Origin: Micromonospora globbae | GTDB lineage: Bacteria > Actinomycetota > Actinomycetes > Mycobacteriales > Micromonosporaceae | Direction: 5' to 3' | Assembly: GCF_003610785.1 (NCBI RefSeq) | Contig: NZ_RAQQ01000024.1 | Span: 32,629-96,628 of the forward strand | DNA length: 64,000 nucleotides | Shown here: positions 34,776 through 43,816 of the stretch, in pieces | How positions within the stretch are numbered: the first letter of the stretch is position 1 | Layout: the number at the start of each line of letters is the position of its first letter | Notes under the pieces: model-generated | What the model was told of the DNA's origin: nothing | Database searches by the model: none | Seen by the model: the letters and a program-made list of their open reading frames with translations, nothing else | Translations under genes and position numbers: made by a program

Positions 34776-35666
34776 GTGAGTGAGGACCAGTACCGCCAGC
34801 AGGACCCGACCAGCCAGTACGGCCAGCGTTCGGGGCAGCCGAAGCAGCAGCAGAACCCGCCCGGGGTCACCGGGCGGATGACCCCTCGGCCGGACCACGG
34901 CGAGGAGTCCTACCGGGGCAGCGACCGGCTCGCCGGCAAGCGGGCGCTCATCACCGGCGGTGACTCCGGCATCGGCCGGGCCGTCGCCATCGCGTTCGCC
35001 CGGGAGGGCGCCGACGTGCTGATCTCGTACCTGGGCGAGGAGGAGGACGCCGACGCCCGGGACACCGTCCGACTCGTCGAGGAGGCCGGGCGGCGCGGGG
35101 TGGCCGTCCGCGGCGACCTCGCCGACGAGCGGCACTGCGAGGCGCTGGTGGAGCGGACGGTCGCCGACCTCGGTGGGTTGGACATCCTCGTCAACGTCGC
35201 GGGCTACCAGATGTCCCAGGAGAAGGGCATCCTCGGCGTCAGCACCGAACAGTTCGACCGGGTGATGAAGACCAACCTGTACGCGCTGTTCTGGCTCTGC
35301 AAGGCCGCGATCCCGCACATGCCCGACGGCTCGGTGATCATCAACACGGCGTCGATCCAGGCGTACGAGCCGTCGCCGCAGCTCATCGACTACGCCACGA
35401 CGAAGGCCGGGATCGCGAACTTCACGAAGGCCCTCGCCGACCGGGGCATCCGGGTGAACGCGGTCGCCCCCGGCGCGGTGTGGACGCCGCTGATCCCGGC
35501 CACGATGCCCGAGGAGGCGGTGGAGTCGTTCGGCGCCAGCTCGCCGATCGGGCGGCCGGGGCAGCCGGCCGAGCTGGCGCCCGCGTACGTCTTCTTCGCC
35601 TCCCAGGAGTCGAGCTTCGTGACGGGGGAGGTGCTGGGCGTGACGGGTGGCCGCCCGATCACCTGA
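34776..35666 (+). CDS. SDR-family oxidoreductase with disordered N-terminal extension
   Basis: With a GTG start at 34776 after GAGGAGA, the protein has 296 residues. The first ~50 are Gln/Pro-rich (YRQQDPTSQYGQRSGQPKQQQNPPG). The SDR core has TGGDSGIGRAVAIAFAREGAD, NVAGYQ in place of NNAG, the Ser in NTASIQAYEP, and YATTK. The long N-terminal tail and the core resemble the YhdF/GsiB-associated stress SDR group of general-stress loci. The substrate is unknown. Confidence 0.87.
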   Translation: MSEDQYRQQDPTSQYGQRSGQPKQQQNPPGVTGRMTPRPDHGEESYRGSDRLAGKRALITGGDSGIGRAVAIAFAREGADVLISYLGEEEDADARDTVRLVEEAGRRGVAVRGDLADERHCEALVERTVADLGGLDILVNVAGYQMSQEKGILGVSTEQFDRVMKTNLYALFWLCKAAIPHMPDGSVIINTASIQAYEPSPQLIDYATTKAGIANFTKALADRGIRVNAVAPGAVWTPLIPATMPEEAVESFGASSPIGRPGQPAELAPAYVFFASQESSFVTGEVLGVTGGRPIT

Positions 35667-35703
35667 GTCGCGGGGCGCCGTCGGGTGGCTGCCCGGCCGG
35701 CGG

Positions 35704-36363
35704 TCAGCGGGGCCAGGTGGCGAGGCGCTGCCGGACCCGCGCCACCGCCGCGGCATCGAGGCCGTAGCGGGCGAACCGCTGCGCGGGGATGCGATCCAGG
35801 TAGCGGCCGGCGGCGCGGACGTCCTCCGGGTCGAGGGCGGGGTCGACCTGGCGGGCCAGGTCGAGCAGCTCCGCCACGTCGTAGTGGTCGAGGGCCGCGG
35901 CGACGTCGATGTAGTCGCGTACCTCGCGCCGGTTCACGAGGGCGGCGATCTTGTTGGCGACGAGGTCGCGGACGTCCATGACCGGGCCGAGATCCATCAC
36001 GACGGGGCTACGGTGCCGGTCGAGGCGGGCCAGGCTCAGCCGGATCTGCCGGCCGTCCCGGCTCACCACGAAGTCCTTCATGTCCTGCTCGTAGCCCTCG
36101 AACAGGTCGGCGACGTCGCCGTCCGGGTCGGCGTCGGCCACCTCGAAGCCGGCCCGTTCGAGGGCGGTACGCACGCCCGCGGCGGCGGCCGCGGCGGCGC
36201 CCTCGACGTCGGCGAAGAGGTCGACGTCCTCGGTGGGGCGGGCGACCAGCCCGTGCGCGGCCCAGGCCACGCCGCCGCCGAGGACGAACCGGTGCGGTCC
36301 GGCGGCCGTGAGCGCCACGCGGGCCACCTCGCGGTAGAACTCGTGCAGGTGGGGTGCGTTCAC
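35704..36363 (-). CDS. Nucleotidyltransferase-like protein (AbiEii-type)
   Basis: The 219-residue protein starts with GTG overlapping the upstream gene by 4 nt (GTGA). It has RFVLGGGVAWAAHGLVARPTEDVDLFADVE, where GG..x..G and D-x-D fit the nucleotidyltransferase active site. A downstream Lys/Arg-rich part (DLVANKIAALVNRREVRDYIDVAAAL) matches the AbiEii/AbiGii family. In AbiE systems this protein is the toxin, while many lone homologues have other roles. Paired with the gene at 36360-36701 it may form a toxin-antitoxin or defence module. Confidence 0.8.
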   Translation of the reverse strand: MNAPHLHEFYREVARVALTAAGPHRFVLGGGVAWAAHGLVARPTEDVDLFADVEGAAAAAAAGVRTALERAGFEVADADPDGDVADLFEGYEQDMKDFVVSRDGRQIRLSLARLDRHRSPVVMDLGPVMDVRDLVANKIAALVNRREVRDYIDVAAALDHYDVAELLDLARQVDPALDPEDVRAAGRYLDRIPAQRFARYGLDAAAVARVRQRLATWPR

Positions 36364-36701
36364 GCGTCGCGCAGCGCCGGGTGGCGCTCCTCCCACGCCC
36401 GGCGTACGCCGCGGGGAAGGTTGAGCAGGGGCCACACCTGGCGCAGCGTGCGACCGTCGATCAGCTGGCGCAGGTCCTCGGTGCGGGTGGTTTCGCGCAG
36501 CACGTTCTCGTAGAGCCAGAGCAACTGGTCGGGGTCGGCGAGGTCGAACGTGCGCTCGGCGTTCCACATGAGGCGTACCGGCAGCTCGACGATGCCGTGC
36601 GTGGGTCCGGTGAGTTCGGCGAGGGTGGGGGTGACCACCGCAGGGCGCCCCGGTCGGGCCAGGAAGGCCACGCCGGCGAGGCTCGGTGAAGTGCCCTGCA
36701 T
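36360..36701 (-). CDS. Small partner of the AbiEii-like protein (possible antitoxin)
   Basis: The 113-residue protein contains VVTPTLAELTGPTHGIVELPVRLMWN, DLADPDQLLWLYENVLRETTRTEDLRQLIDG and LNLPRGVRRAWEERHP. I see no clear helix-turn-helix, so it is not a typical AbiEi. On the minus strand TACCCT lies 6 nt upstream of the ATG, with no ribosome binding site: a leaderless start. The coupled stop/start with the next gene shows that the two are made together. Confidence 0.7.
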   Translation of the reverse strand: MQGTSPSLAGVAFLARPGRPAVVTPTLAELTGPTHGIVELPVRLMWNAERTFDLADPDQLLWLYENVLRETTRTEDLRQLIDGRTLRQVWPLLNLPRGVRRAWEERHPALRDA

Positions 36702-37394
36702 GGTGCCAGGGTAACGCCCGCCGGGCCGGGCAGTGTTGATCGACTGCGTTTCGTGCGGGAAGAGGCGTCATCGACTCGTCGTGCGGGGCGGCGGCTGGCT
36801 GGTCGGGTGGGCGATCCCGGGCGGCTGTGGGCGGTCCGGGGCTTGTGGTCCGCCGGTGACGGGGCTGCGCGGGTTTGGTCGAGTCGGCGCCGGCCGCCCG
36901 GCGGCTCCGGATGTCCGGTATGCCGTGGTGTCGGCGGTGTGGGGCTGATCTGCCGGTCGGGGGTGCCGGCGGATCGCCGGCTGTCCGGTTGTGGGTGGTC
37001 TGGGGTGTGGTCGGTGGCACCCTGGGGCCGGAATCGTGGGCGGGCCGGGGTCGTTGAACACCCCTGACGGCCGAGGCAGCAGGCCCCCGGCCCCGGTGGC
37101 CCGCCGGCACAGGTGAGGTCCCGGGAATGATGGCCGGCCGCCGGTCGTTGCACACCGATCCACGGCCCCGGTAGGGCACCGCCCCGCCGCCGCCCCCCGG
37201 CCTGGCGCCGGGGAATGACGGCCGGCCCGGGTCGTTGGACACGGACCCGGCCCGGTGCGGCACCCCCGCCCACCACAGGCCGCGGACCCCCCGAGACTTT
37301 CCCCCCTTCGAGCGCACCCGTGTGCTCGTCCCCCGAGATCCACGCCCCGATCCCCCGAACGGGCGTGGACCTTCACCCCCGAGGAGCTTTCATC
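36702..37394 (+). promoter_or_regulatory. Duplicated upstream region B: three repeat modules and a two-hairpin leader
   Basis: Homologous to 27800-28312. Modules lie at 37027-37062, 37121-37156 and 37207-37242. Hairpin 1 is CGAGCGCAC/GTGTGCTCG (37309-37328), one or two pairs longer than in copy A. Hairpin 2 is TCCACGCCC/GGGCGTGGA (37339-37369) with loop CGATCCCCCGAAC. Copy A has G-T where copy B has G-C in hairpin 2, so pairing is kept. The part before about 36880 is not clearly shared with copy A and shows nothing recognisable. Confidence 0.6.
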
Positions 37395-37985
37395 ATGAAC
37401 ACGATCCTGCGTAAGAGCGTGCTCGGTATCGCTGGTCTGGCGTTCGCCGGTGGCGTGGTCGGTGGCCCGATCGCGGCCCACACCAGCGGCCACCACGCGG
37501 TCGACGCGCGGCCGGTGGCGGTCGTGCAGACCGACAAGCCCGACACCGGGAAGCTGATCCCGCACGGCACCCAGGGCGCCCAGTCGCGCATCGAGCTGAA
37601 CGACGAGCAGACCGCGAACGCGAAGGCGATCATCGCGGCGACGAAGAAGAACGGCCTGCCCGAGCGGGCGGCGGTCATCTCCATCGCCACGAGCCTGCAG
37701 GAATCCAAGCTGGAGAACCTGGGCCACCTCGGCGACGCCAACGACCACGACTCGCTGGGCCTGTTCCAGCAGCGCCCGAGCTCGGGTTGGGGCACGCCGG
37801 AGCAGATCACCGACCCCGAGTACTCCACCACCGCGTTCCTCAAGGGCCTCAAGCAGGTCGACGGCTGGCAGGACATGCCCCTGACCGACGCCGCCCAGAC
37901 CGTGCAGGTGTCGGCGTACCCGGACGCCTACGCCCAGTGGGAGCAGCAGGCCGCCGACCTGGTCGCCCAGCACTGGAACAGCTGA
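37395..37985 (+). CDS. Secreted transglycosylase-like protein, paralogue 3
   Basis: The 196-residue protein starts at ATG after GAGGAG. The signal peptide is about 1-29 (LGIAGLAFAGGVVGGPIAAHTS). The mature part from KLIPHGTQGAQSRIELNDEQ to AQHWNS differs from paralogue 2 at only a few residues (A/E and R/A changes are the clear ones). Shared features are the Glu in SLQESKL and the DHDSLGLFQQRPSSGWGTP core. The function is presumed to be peptidoglycan remodelling during growth or germination. Confidence 0.82.
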   Translation: MNTILRKSVLGIAGLAFAGGVVGGPIAAHTSGHHAVDARPVAVVQTDKPDTGKLIPHGTQGAQSRIELNDEQTANAKAIIAATKKNGLPERAAVISIATSLQESKLENLGHLGDANDHDSLGLFQQRPSSGWGTPEQITDPEYSTTAFLKGLKQVDGWQDMPLTDAAQTVQVSAYPDAYAQWEQQAADLVAQHWNS

Positions 37986-38033
37986 CACCCCCACAGCTAA
38001 CCACCACACAGACCTGACATACAGGGGGAAACA

Positions 38034-38067
38034 CGCTGGCCGGCACCCGAACGGGTGCCGGCCAGCG
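38034..38067 (+). terminator. Perfect 16-bp hairpin terminator
   Basis: CGCTGGCCGGCACCCG (38034-38049) pairs exactly with CGGGTGCCGGCCAGCG (38052-38067) around AA. It is related to the terminator of paralogue 2. Confidence 0.85.
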
Positions 38068-38203
38068 GCATGTCCGCACCCGGCGTCCACCCGGCGTCCA
38101 CCGAAGGCGGGAGCGACGGGGAATCCGCCCGCTCGGGTCGCGCGGTCACGGCCGCTGCCTTATGTTCATGGGGTCGGGCGTCGCGGACGTGAGGAGGTGT
38201 CGG

Positions 38204-41200
38204 GTGGGCATCCGGACCTTCATCGAGGGTTGGCCGGTCTACCGGCAGCTCACCGGCACGGATCCGCTGGGTCGGGGCGCGGCGGCGCAGTCGGAGCGCT
38301 CCGCGGAGCTGACCGCCCGCACCGAGACCGCCGATCGGGTGGCCCGCTCGGTGTGCCCGTACTGCGCGGTCGGCTGCGGCCAGCGGGTGTACGTCCAGGA
38401 CGGTCGCGTCACCCAGATCGAGGGTGACTGGGACAGCCCGATCTCCCGTGGCCGGCTGTGTCCGAAGGGCGCGGCCAGCAAGAGCCTCGTGACGAGCCCC
38501 CTGCGCCAGACGAAGGTCCGCTACCGCCGACCGTACGGCACGGAGTGGGAGGACCTGGATCTCGACGTCGCGCTCGACATGATCGCCGACCGGGTGCTCG
38601 CCGCGCGCGAGCAGACCTGGGAGGACGTGGACGACGAGGGCCGGCCGCTGAACCGCACCCTGGGCATCTCCAGCCTGGGCGGGGCGACGCTGGACAACGA
38701 GGAGAACTACCTCATCAAGAAGCTGTTCACGGCGATGGGGGCGCTCCAGATCGAGAACCAGGCCCGTATTTGACACTCCGCCACCGTCCCCGGTCTGGGG
38801 ACCAGCTTCGGTCGCGGTGGTGCGACGGACTTCCAGCAGGACGTCGCCAACGCTGACGTCATCGTCATCCAGGGCTCGAACATGGCCGAGGCCCACCCGG
38901 TGGGTTTCCAGTGGGTGATGGAGGCGAAGCGTCGCGGCGCCAAGGTCTTCCACGTCGATCCGCGGTTCACGCGGACCAGCGCGCTGGCCGACACGTACCT
39001 GCCGATCCGGGCGGGCACGGACATCGCCCTGCTCGGCGGGGTGGTGCGCTACATCCTGGAGAACGAGCTCGATTTCCGGGAGTACGTGCTGGCCTACACG
39101 AACGCGGCCACGATCGTCAGCGACCAGTTCGTCGACACCGAGGACGGCGACGGCATCTTCTCCGGATTCAAGCCGGAGACCGGCACGTACGACCAGACCT
39201 CCTGGCAGTACGCGGGCCAGGAGAACGGGGGCGGTGCCGAGGACACGGAGGAGGCGCGGGAGACCGCGGCCGGGCTGCGGCACGAGTCGCACGGGAGCCC
39301 GATCCCCGGCGTGGTGCGGCGGGACGAGACGTTGCAGCACCCGAACTGCGTCTACCAGATCCTGAAGCGGCACTACGCCCGCTACACGCCGGAGATGGTG
39401 GAGCGGGTCTGCGGCATCCCGCAGGAGAAGTTCCTCGAACTGGCCCGCGCCTGGACGGAGAACTCGGGCCGGGAACGCACCGGGGTGCTCATCTACTCGG
39501 TGGGCTGGACGCAGCACAGCGTCGGCGTGCAGTACATCCGCACCGGCGCGATCATCCAGAGCCTGCTGGGCAACATCGGCCGCCCGGGCGGCGGGGTCCT
39601 GGCGCTGCGCGGGCACGCGAGCATCCAGGGGTCCACCGACATCCCGACGCTGTTCAACCTGCTTCCCGGCTACCTGCCGATGCCGCACCACGCGACGCAC
39701 CCCACGTTCGACGCGTGGGCGAGCAGCATCCGGCACCCGGGCCAGAAGGGCTACTGGGGCCACGCCCGCGCCTACTGCGCCAGCCTGTTGAAGGCGTACT
39801 GGGGTGACAAGGCGACGCCGGAGAACGACTTCTGCTACGGCTACATGCCGCGGCTGACCGGCGACCACGGCACCTACCAGCAGGTGCTCAACATGATCGA
39901 CGGCAAGGTGAAGGGGTACTTCCTGCTCGGGCAGAACCCGGCGGTCGGCTCGGCGCACGGGCGGGCGCAGCGGCTGGGCATGGCCAACCTGGACTGGCTC
40001 GTGGTCCGCGACCTGTTCATGATCGAGAGCGCGACGTTCTGGAAGAACGCTCCGGAGGTGGCCACCGGCGAGATCGTGCCGGAGCAGTGCCGCACCGAGG
40101 TGTTCTTCCTGCCGGCCGCCTCGCACGTGGAGAAGGAGGGCACGTTCACGCAGACCCAGCGTCTCCTCCAGTGGCGGGAGAAGGCCGTGGAGCCGCCGGG
40201 CGACTGCCGCTCCGAACTGTGGTTCTTCTACCACCTGGGACGCAAGCTGCGGGAGAAGCTGGCCGGCTCGGACAAGCCCCGCGACCGCGCGCTGCTGGAC
40301 CTCGCCTGGGACTACCCGACGGAGGGTCCGCTCGCCGAGCCGAGCGCCGAGGCGGTCCTGCGCGAGATCAACGGGTTCGAGGTGGCGACCGGCCGTCCGC
40401 TCGGCGGCTTCACCGAGGCCCGCGACGACGGCTCCACGGCGATGGGCTGCTGGATCTACAGCGGCGTGTACGCCGACGGGGTGAACCAGGCGGCGCGCCG
40501 CAAGCCGCGGCACGAGCAGAACTGGGTGGCCGGGGAGTGGGGCTGGGCGTGGCCGGCGAACCGGCGGACCCTCTACAACCGTGCCTCCGCCGACCGCGAG
40601 GGGCGGCCGTGGAGCGAGCGGAAGAAGTACGTCTGGTGGGACGAGGAGAAGGGCGAGTGGACCGGCTACGACGTGCCGGACTTCGAGAAGACGAAGCCTC
40701 CGTCGTACCGGCCGGCGCCCGGCACGTCCGGGCCGGAGGGCATCGCCGGTGACGACGCGTTCGTCATGCAGGGCGACGGCAAGGCCTGGTTGTACGCGCC
40801 CACCGGGGTGGTGGACGGGCCGATGCCGACGCACTACGAGCCGGCCGAGTCGCCGCTGCGCAACCCGCTCTACCGGCAGCAGGCGAACCCGACCCGGAAG
40901 GTGTACCCGCACCCGGTGAACTCGGTGAACCCGAGCCCGCCCGAGGAGCACTCGCAGGTCTTCCCGTACGTGTTCACGGTCAGCCGGCTCACCGAGCACC
41001 ACACGGCGGGCGGGATGAGCCGCACGGTGCCGCCGCTGGCCGAGCTGCAGCCGGAGATGTTCGTGGAGGTGTCCCCGGAACTGGCCGCCGAGGCGGGGCT
41101 CACCCACCTCGGGTGGGCGCACCTGGTCAGCGGCCGGGCGGTCATCGAGGCGAAGGTGCTGGTCACCGACCGGCTCACGCCGTTGCGGGTGGAGGATCGC

Positions 41201-41467
41201 ATCATCCACCAGGTCTGGCTGCCGTACCACTTCGGCTTCGAGGGCCTGGTGACCGGCGACTCGGCGAACGACCTGTTCGGGATCACCCTCGACCCCAACG
41301 TGCTGATCCAGGAGAGCAAGGTGGGCACCTGCGACGTGCGGCCAGGCCGCCGCCCCACCGGCGCGGCGCTGCGCGAGCTGGTCGAGGACTACCGGCGGCG
41401 CGCCGGCATCACACCGGAACGGCACGCGCCGGTGGTCACCCCCGCCGACGGGGAGGGCGCGCGATGA
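38204..41467 (+). CDS. fdhA: Formate dehydrogenase alpha subunit, selenoprotein (UGA = Sec190)
   Basis: The coding region reads through an in-frame TGA at 38771-38773, giving 1087 residues. It starts at GTG 38204 after GAGGAGG. Cys51, Cys54, Cys58 and Cys86 bind the N-terminal [4Fe-4S] cluster. The context NQARI-U-HSATVPGL followed by FGRGGATDF matches the Sec-His active site of FdnG-type enzymes. Downstream molybdopterin segments include VIVIQGSNMAEAHPVGF, RTGAIIQSLLGNIGRPGGGV and GYFLLGQNPAVGSAHG. The selenol binds Mo/W and takes the hydride from formate. No twin-arginine signal is visible, unlike E. coli FdnG, so a cytoplasmic location is likely. It is coupled to the beta subunit by ATGA. 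Confidence 0.95.
38771..38802 (+). promoter_or_regulatory. Sec codon UGA and bacterial SECIS hairpin
   Basis: The stem GTCCCC (38786-38791) pairs with GGGGAC (38797-38802) around the loop GGTCT (38792-38796). It starts 12 nt after the UGA. Loop sequence and distance match the E. coli fdhF SECIS (GGUCU loop, about 11 nt), which SelB recognises. Outer pairs CCACCG/CGGTGG at 38781 and further downstream may extend the helix. Confidence 0.9.
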
Positions 41468-42510
41468 CGCCGGACCCGAACAGCCTCTACGGCCCGCTCG
41501 ACCCGGCGCCCGAGGCCGGGTGGTCGCAGGCCCCGCCGCGGATGGGCTTCTTCACCGACACGAGCGTGTGCATCGGCTGCAAGGCCTGCGAGGTGGCCTG
41601 CAAGGAGTGGAACGACGTGCCCACGTCCGGCCTGGACCTGCTGGGCATGTCGTACGACAACACGGGCGCGTTGACGGCGAACTCGTGGCGGCACGTGGCC
41701 TTCGTCGAGCAGCCCCGCCCGGCGGGGCACCGGACGCCGCCGTTCGCCGGCAACCCGACGGACGGGTCGGTCAGCCCCGCGTCGGCGGCGGTCGCGGCGG
41801 GGACGGGCAACCCGACCGGCACCGATCCCGGGGTGCCGCCCGGCGACCCGGACGCGGCGGCGCGGATGGCGGCCGGGCCGGAGTTCCTCGGCATGCCCGG
41901 CTCGCAGCCGCCGGGGCGCACGGGCACGGCCGACGGGCGCAGCGACTTCCGCTGGCTGATGATGTCCGACGTGTGCAAGCACTGCACGCACGCCGCCTGC
42001 CTCGACGTCTGCCCGACCGGGGCGCTGTTCCGCACCGAGTTCGGCACGGTGGTGGTGCAGGAGGACATCTGCAACGGCTGCGGCTACTGCATCCCCGCCT
42101 GCCCGTACGGGGTCATCGACCAGCGCAAGGGTGACGGGCGGGCGTGGAAGTGCACGCTGTGCTACGACCGGATCGGGGCCGGGAAGACGCCCGCGTGCGC
42201 GCAGGCCTGCCCGACGGAGTCGATCCAGTACGGGCCGCTGGAGGAGTTGCGCGAGCGGGCCGCCGCCCGGGTGGCCACCCTGCACGAGCGCGGGGTGCCG
42301 GAGGCCCGGCTCTACGGCCACGACCCGGACGACGGGGTGGGCGGCGACGGCGCGTTCTTCCTGCTGCTCGACGAGCCGGAGGTGTACGGGCTGCCACCGG
42401 ACCCGGTGGTCACGACCCGTGACCTGCCGAAGATGTGGAAGCGGGCCGGCCTGGCCGCCCTGGCCATGGCGGCCGCCGCCGTGGCCGCGTTCGTCGGAGG
42501 TTCCTCGTGA
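41464..42510 (+). CDS. fdhB: Formate dehydrogenase iron-sulfur (beta) subunit
   Basis: The 348-residue protein has four [4Fe-4S] sites of the FdnH/DMSO-reductase beta type: CIGCKACEVACKEWN, CKHCTHAACLDVCPTGAL, CNGCGYCIPACPYG, and CTLCYDRIGAGKTPACAQACP. A ~70-residue insert rich in Gly/Pro (AAVAAGTGNPTGTDPGVPP) between the first and second clusters is longer than in E. coli. The C-terminal AGLAALAMAAAAVAAFVGG is a single membrane anchor. It passes electrons from the alpha subunit to the membrane partner. The start overlaps fdhA and the stop overlaps the next gene. Confidence 0.93.
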   Translation: MTPDPNSLYGPLDPAPEAGWSQAPPRMGFFTDTSVCIGCKACEVACKEWNDVPTSGLDLLGMSYDNTGALTANSWRHVAFVEQPRPAGHRTPPFAGNPTDGSVSPASAAVAAGTGNPTGTDPGVPPGDPDAAARMAAGPEFLGMPGSQPPGRTGTADGRSDFRWLMMSDVCKHCTHAACLDVCPTGALFRTEFGTVVVQEDICNGCGYCIPACPYGVIDQRKGDGRAWKCTLCYDRIGAGKTPACAQACPTESIQYGPLEELRERAAARVATLHERGVPEARLYGHDPDDGVGGDGAFFLLLDEPEVYGLPPDPVVTTRDLPKMWKRAGLAALAMAAAAVAAFVGGSS

Positions 42511-43601
42511 CGTCGGACCAGCCGGTCGGCGACCGGTTCCGTCAGTTCCGCGACCGGGTCGACGGGGGCGGGCAGCCGTCCGGCGGGCCGGGCGGCGAGG
42601 GCGCGGTGAGCCGCCGCCGGGGCGGCCGCCGCGGCGGTGAGGAACTGCGCGTCCCGGAGGCCGAGTTCGTCTCCTACTACGGCCGGCCGATCATCAAGCC
42701 GCCGGTGTGGAAGTGGGACATCGCCGCGTACCTGTTCACCGGCGGGCTGGCGGCCGGCTCGTCGCTGCTGGCCGCGGGCGGGCAGCTCACCGGCCGGCCG
42801 GCGCTGCGCCGCGCCGGCCGGGTCACGGCGCTCGCGGCGATCGGCGCGAGCACCGCCTTCCTGATCCGGGACCTGGGCCGGCCGGAACGCTTCCACCACA
42901 TGCTGCGGGTCGCGAAGCCCACCTCCCCGATGTCGATGGGCACCTGGATCCTCGCCGCGTTCGGACCGGCGGCCGGGGTGGCCGCCGTCGCCGAGGCGGC
43001 GCCGCTGCTGCCCGCCGGTGGCCTGCTCGGCCTGGGGGGCCGGGTGCTGCCGCCGATCGGGCGGGTCGCCGGGCTGGCCGCCGCGGCCACCGCCCCGGCG
43101 CTGGCCACCTACACCGGCGTGCTGCTCGCCGACACGGCCGTGCCGTCGTGGCACGAGGCGTACCCGGAACTGCCCGTCGTGGTCGCCGGCAGCGCGCTGG
43201 CCAGCGGCGCCGGTGTCGGACTGATCGCCGCGCCGGCGGAGCAGGCGGGCCCGGCGCGCCGCATGGCCCTGGCGGGCGCGGCCCTGGAGGTCGGCGCGGC
43301 GAGCCGGATGGAGTCCCGCCTCGGACTGCTCGCCGAGCCGTACCGCACCGGCCGGCCCGGAACGCTGCTCCGCGCCGGCCGGGTGCTCACCGCCGCCGGC
43401 ACGGTCGGCGCGCTGGCCGGCCGCCGCAGCCGGGTGCTGTCGGTGGTGTCCGGCGCCGCGTTGCTCGCCGGCTCGCTGGCCACCCGGTTCGGGGTCTTCC
43501 ACGCCGGGCTGGCCTCGGCGCGGGATCCGAAGTACACGGTCGTGCCGCAACGGGAACGGCTCGGCCGACGCCCGAAGACCACGGCCGTCGCCGCCGACTG
43601 A
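42507..43601 (+). CDS. NrfD/PsrC-family membrane subunit of formate dehydrogenase
   Basis: The 364-residue protein starts with GTG overlapping fdhB (GTGA). After a charged, Gly-rich N-terminus of ~60 residues come eight or so membrane segments. YYGRPIIKPPVWKWDIAAYLFTGGLAAGSSLLAA and SPMSMGTWILAAF are typical NrfD signatures. It replaces the haem b subunit FdnI of E. coli and probably passes electrons to menaquinone without haem. Together with fdhAB it forms a membrane-bound formate:quinone oxidoreductase. Confidence 0.88.
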   Translation: MTSDQPVGDRFRQFRDRVDGGGQPSGGPGGEGAVSRRRGGRRGGEELRVPEAEFVSYYGRPIIKPPVWKWDIAAYLFTGGLAAGSSLLAAGGQLTGRPALRRAGRVTALAAIGASTAFLIRDLGRPERFHHMLRVAKPTSPMSMGTWILAAFGPAAGVAAVAEAAPLLPAGGLLGLGGRVLPPIGRVAGLAAAATAPALATYTGVLLADTAVPSWHEAYPELPVVVAGSALASGAGVGLIAAPAEQAGPARRMALAGAALEVGAASRMESRLGLLAEPYRTGRPGTLLRAGRVLTAAGTVGALAGRRSRVLSVVSGAALLAGSLATRFGVFHAGLASARDPKYTVVPQRERLGRRPKTTAVAAD

Positions 43602-43699
43602 GCGGCCCGCCGCCGGCCCCGCACCACGACCGGGCCGCCGATCGACCGGCTTTCCACCTCGCCGCGCGGCGCCGCGGCCGTTGTGGTCAAATGCTCGGT

Positions 43700-43795
43700 G
43701 GAGGCGTTCAGGCGGCTGGTGCCCCTCCCGGTCTTCAAAACCGGTGTGGTCCGGGACCCGGGCCAGGCGGGTTCGATTCCCGTCCGTCTCCGCCA
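43700..43795 (+). tRNA. selC: tRNA-Sec (anticodon TCA)
   Basis: The 96-nt gene begins GGAGGCG and ends CGTCTCC-G-CCA with an encoded CCA. The anticodon TCA is at 43735-43737 in the loop CTTCAAA, between stems CCGGT and ACCGG. A long variable arm (TGGTCCGGGACCCGGGCCA) and a T-arm GTTCGATTC are present. The extended acceptor and long extra arm are typical of tRNA-Sec, which reads UGA through SelB. It lies 98 nt after the formate dehydrogenase operon and 21 nt before selA. Confidence 0.96.
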
Positions 43796-43816
43796 AGTGT
43801 GGTGGGGGATGACGTG

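Noticed and set aside
38771..38773. TGA as a nonsense mutation making fdhA a pseudogene
   Set aside because: The Sec-His motif, the GGUCU hairpin and adjacent selC, selA and selB all show it is a selenocysteine codon.
37997..41425. A 1142-residue antisense frame under the formate dehydrogenase gene
   Set aside because: It is a mirror reading of a high-GC gene: low-complexity, His/Arg/Val-rich, without domains, and broken at the true intergenic borders.
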